This document shows positions 5,260-6,678 of a DNA stretch of 6,678 nt, piece by piece. A program made the position numbers and the translations under genes. The stretch's first letter is position 1. Each line of letters begins with the position of its first letter. This DNA is from Candidatus Bathyarchaeota archaeon B23 (GTDB lineage Archaea; Thermoproteota; Bathyarchaeia; TCS64; B23). The notes below the pieces were generated by a model. It ran no database searches and was not told where the DNA came from. It saw only the letters and a list, made by a program, of their open reading frames with translations. The stretch is taken from positions 1 through 6,678 of the forward strand of contig LUCA01000038.1 of the NCBI GenBank assembly GCA_001593875.1, read 5' to 3'.

Positions 5260-6678
5260 ATGGAAGAGTATGACCTCCTGATCCGGGATGCCCTAATCGT
5301 CGATGGAAGTGGACATCCGCCCTACAAGGGATCCATCGGCGTTAAGGGCGATCGAATCGAGGCTCTAGGAGATGTAAAGGGTGAAGCTGAGACTGAGATC
5401 GAGGCTAAGGGCCTGATTGCCTCCCCAGGATTCATCGACGCCCACAGCCATGCGGATTGGACGCTGCTCTGGTATCCCCTCTGCGAGAGCTACGTGATGC
5501 AGGGGGTCACCACCTTCGTGGGGGGTCAATGCGGGGGCTCGCCGGCCCCGCTTAGGGAGTATATCAGGCTGCCGTGGCTGCTCATCGACTACCTCGCCGA
5601 GCTGCATCCCTACATCTACTATCCGCCCCCCCTCTTCCCCCTAGAAACCGTCAACGAGTGGATGGAGGCCAAATTCGGCTGGAGGATCGACTGGACGACG
5701 ATGGAGGGCTTCTTCAAGCGTGTGGAGCAGACGGGCATCTCCATAAACTACGTCCCCCTCGTGGGCCATGGAACCATCCGTTACGCCGTCATGGGGAGGG
5801 ACTACAAGAGGCACTCCAAGCCCGAGGAGTTGGAGGAAATGAAGGAGTTGGTGAGGGCCGCGATGGAGGAGGGGTGCATCGGCATGTCCACCGGCCTGGA
5901 CTACGACCCCGACGTCTTTGCGGATAAATCCGAGATCGACGAATGCGTCGCCGTCCTGAGGGAGTATGGGGGCATCTACTCCCCCCACTGGAGGAGGACC
6001 GGTCGGCGGAGAGATATCGCCGCCGGAGCCAGATTGCCAGAGAGGATTAGGGGGATAGCGGAGGTGATAGACACCTGCAGGAGGACCCGGATCCCCCTCC
6101 AGATCGCCCACCTATACGGCGGCTACGACGTCTATCCGCCGCCTCCGCCGGTTCTCCAGGAGGCCGTGGGGAGGGCGACGCTCCAACTCATCGACGAGGC
6201 GAGGGCCGAGGGCTTCAAGGTGACCTTCGACGTCATCCCCTACTACGGCTGGAATCCCATGCCCTACCTCTGCAGCCTCCACCTGACGCCCTGGCTTAGG
6301 CTGCTGGGCTCGAGGGAGGCCCTAGCCAGGTGGCTGAGGGTTGAGGACTTCAGGAGGGAGGTGAAGGAGGCCCTCGCAGCGGGGAAGTGGTTCATAAGGG
6401 TGCATATAAACCCGAACACCAACCCCCGGTGGGCCGAGAACATAATGGTGGTGAGGCATAAGCAGGAGGAGTATAACGGGAAGACGCTCGCCGAGGTCGC
6501 CGAGATGCGGCAGGGCGACCCCCTCGACACCCTCTTCGACCTCATAGCTGAGGACCCCGATGCTCGGGGGGCGACGAGGGATTACCGCCTATCGGAGGAG
6601 TATGTGAAGCTCTTCTTCAAGCATCCAGCCTCCATGGTGGGCGTCGACGTCGCCGTCTTCGACGACCAATATCAGATG
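5260..6678 (+). CDS. N-acyl-D-amino-acid deacylase-like amidohydrolase (D-aminoacylase family), 3' truncated
   Basis: All 473 codons from ATG 5260 to the window edge are open, so the C-terminus is missing. An in-frame GTG at 5257 is an alternative start. The protein belongs to the metal-dependent amidohydrolase superfamily, D-aminoacylase branch, which releases D-amino acids from N-acyl derivatives. Visible landmarks are the N-terminal beta-sandwich (DLLIRDALIVDGSG), PGFIDAHSHAD (56-66) with metal-binding His62/His64, Cys91 in GGQCGGSPAP, GHGTIR (169-174), GMSTGLDYDP (208-217), His243 in YSPHWRR, His284 in LQIAHLYGG, FDVIPYYGW (323-331), and Asp463 in VGVDVAVFDD, the usual catalytic aspartate region. 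Cys91 matches the bridging ligand of D-aminoacylases, not a carboxylated lysine. An aromatic and proline-rich segment at about 101-145 and a five-proline run at 293-297 stand out. No signal peptide is seen. It likely serves scavenging of D-amino-acid peptides or wall fragments. Confidence 0.9.
   Translation, partial: MEEYDLLIRDALIVDGSGHPPYKGSIGVKGDRIEALGDVKGEAETEIEAKGLIASPGFIDAHSHADWTLLWYPLCESYVMQGVTTFVGGQCGGSPAPLREYIRLPWLLIDYLAELHPYIYYPPPLFPLETVNEWMEAKFGWRIDWTTMEGFFKRVEQTGISINYVPLVGHGTIRYAVMGRDYKRHSKPEELEEMKELVRAAMEEGCIGMSTGLDYDPDVFADKSEIDECVAVLREYGGIYSPHWRRTGRRRDIAAGARLPERIRGIAEVIDTCRRTRIPLQIAHLYGGYDVYPPPPPVLQEAVGRATLQLIDEARAEGFKVTFDVIPYYGWNPMPYLCSLHLTPWLRLLGSREALARWLRVEDFRREVKEALAAGKWFIRVHINPNTNPRWAENIMVVRHKQEEYNGKTLAEVAEMRQGDPLDTLFDLIAEDPDARGATRDYRLSEEYVKLFFKHPASMVGVDVAVFDDQYQM

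Noticed and set aside
5641..6111. Minus-strand frame of 156 codons inside the amidohydrolase gene, and a shorter plus-strand frame at 5574-5927
   Set aside because: Both overlap an uninterrupted amidohydrolase frame with all conserved metal-binding motifs; their compositions (Gly/Pro/His-rich, Arg-rich) are those of shadow frames.
6136..6150. CCGCCG-rich run that might be a repeat tract
   Set aside because: It encodes five consecutive prolines in an intact reading frame; too short for a repeat element.

Overview
The window looks like a fragment of an archaeal chromosome, most likely from a thermophilic, heterotrophic lineage of the Thermoproteota/Bathyarchaeia type. Four things support this. 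It carries a methanopterin-dependent C1 gene (mch). Arginine is encoded mainly by AGG and the sequence is GC-rich. Genes are tightly packed with ATGA-type and stop-stop overlaps. Start regions either carry strong GGAGG-type ribosome sites or have a TATA-like box about 25 bases upstream and no such site, as in leaderless transcripts. The lineage assignment is inference; no rRNA or tRNA is present to test it.

Layout: (1) bases 1-432, plus strand, the C-terminal end of an FGGY sugar kinase cut by the window edge. (2) Bases 429-4118, minus strand, five genes transcribed in the order GH130-like glycosidase/phosphorylase, small P-loop kinase, HhH-GPD (endonuclease III-like) DNA glycosylase, macro-domain ADP-ribose-binding protein, and mch. 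The first four are overlapping or 3 bases apart and look like one operon. mch follows after a 95-base gap that holds a hairpin, a T-run/TATA-like element and an excellent ribosome site, so it probably also has its own promoter. (3) A 44-base divergent intergenic region at 4119-4162. (4) Bases 4163-5227, plus strand, a GT-B-type glycosyltransferase-like protein. (5) Bases 5260 to the window end, plus strand, a D-aminoacylase-type amidohydrolase cut by the edge.

Functional themes are carbohydrate handling (sugar kinase, GH130 enzyme, glycosyltransferase), D-amino-acid/peptide scavenging (amidohydrolase), C1 metabolism on tetrahydromethanopterin (mch), and a compact kinase-glycosylase-macro trio that may act on damaged or modified nucleic acids or nucleotides. 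I found no CRISPR array, insertion sequence, structural RNA or tandem repeat array. The most interesting targets are the glycosylase/macro/kinase trio fused transcriptionally to a GH130 gene, the unusual active site of the glycosylase, and the back-to-back GH130/glycosyltransferase promoter.
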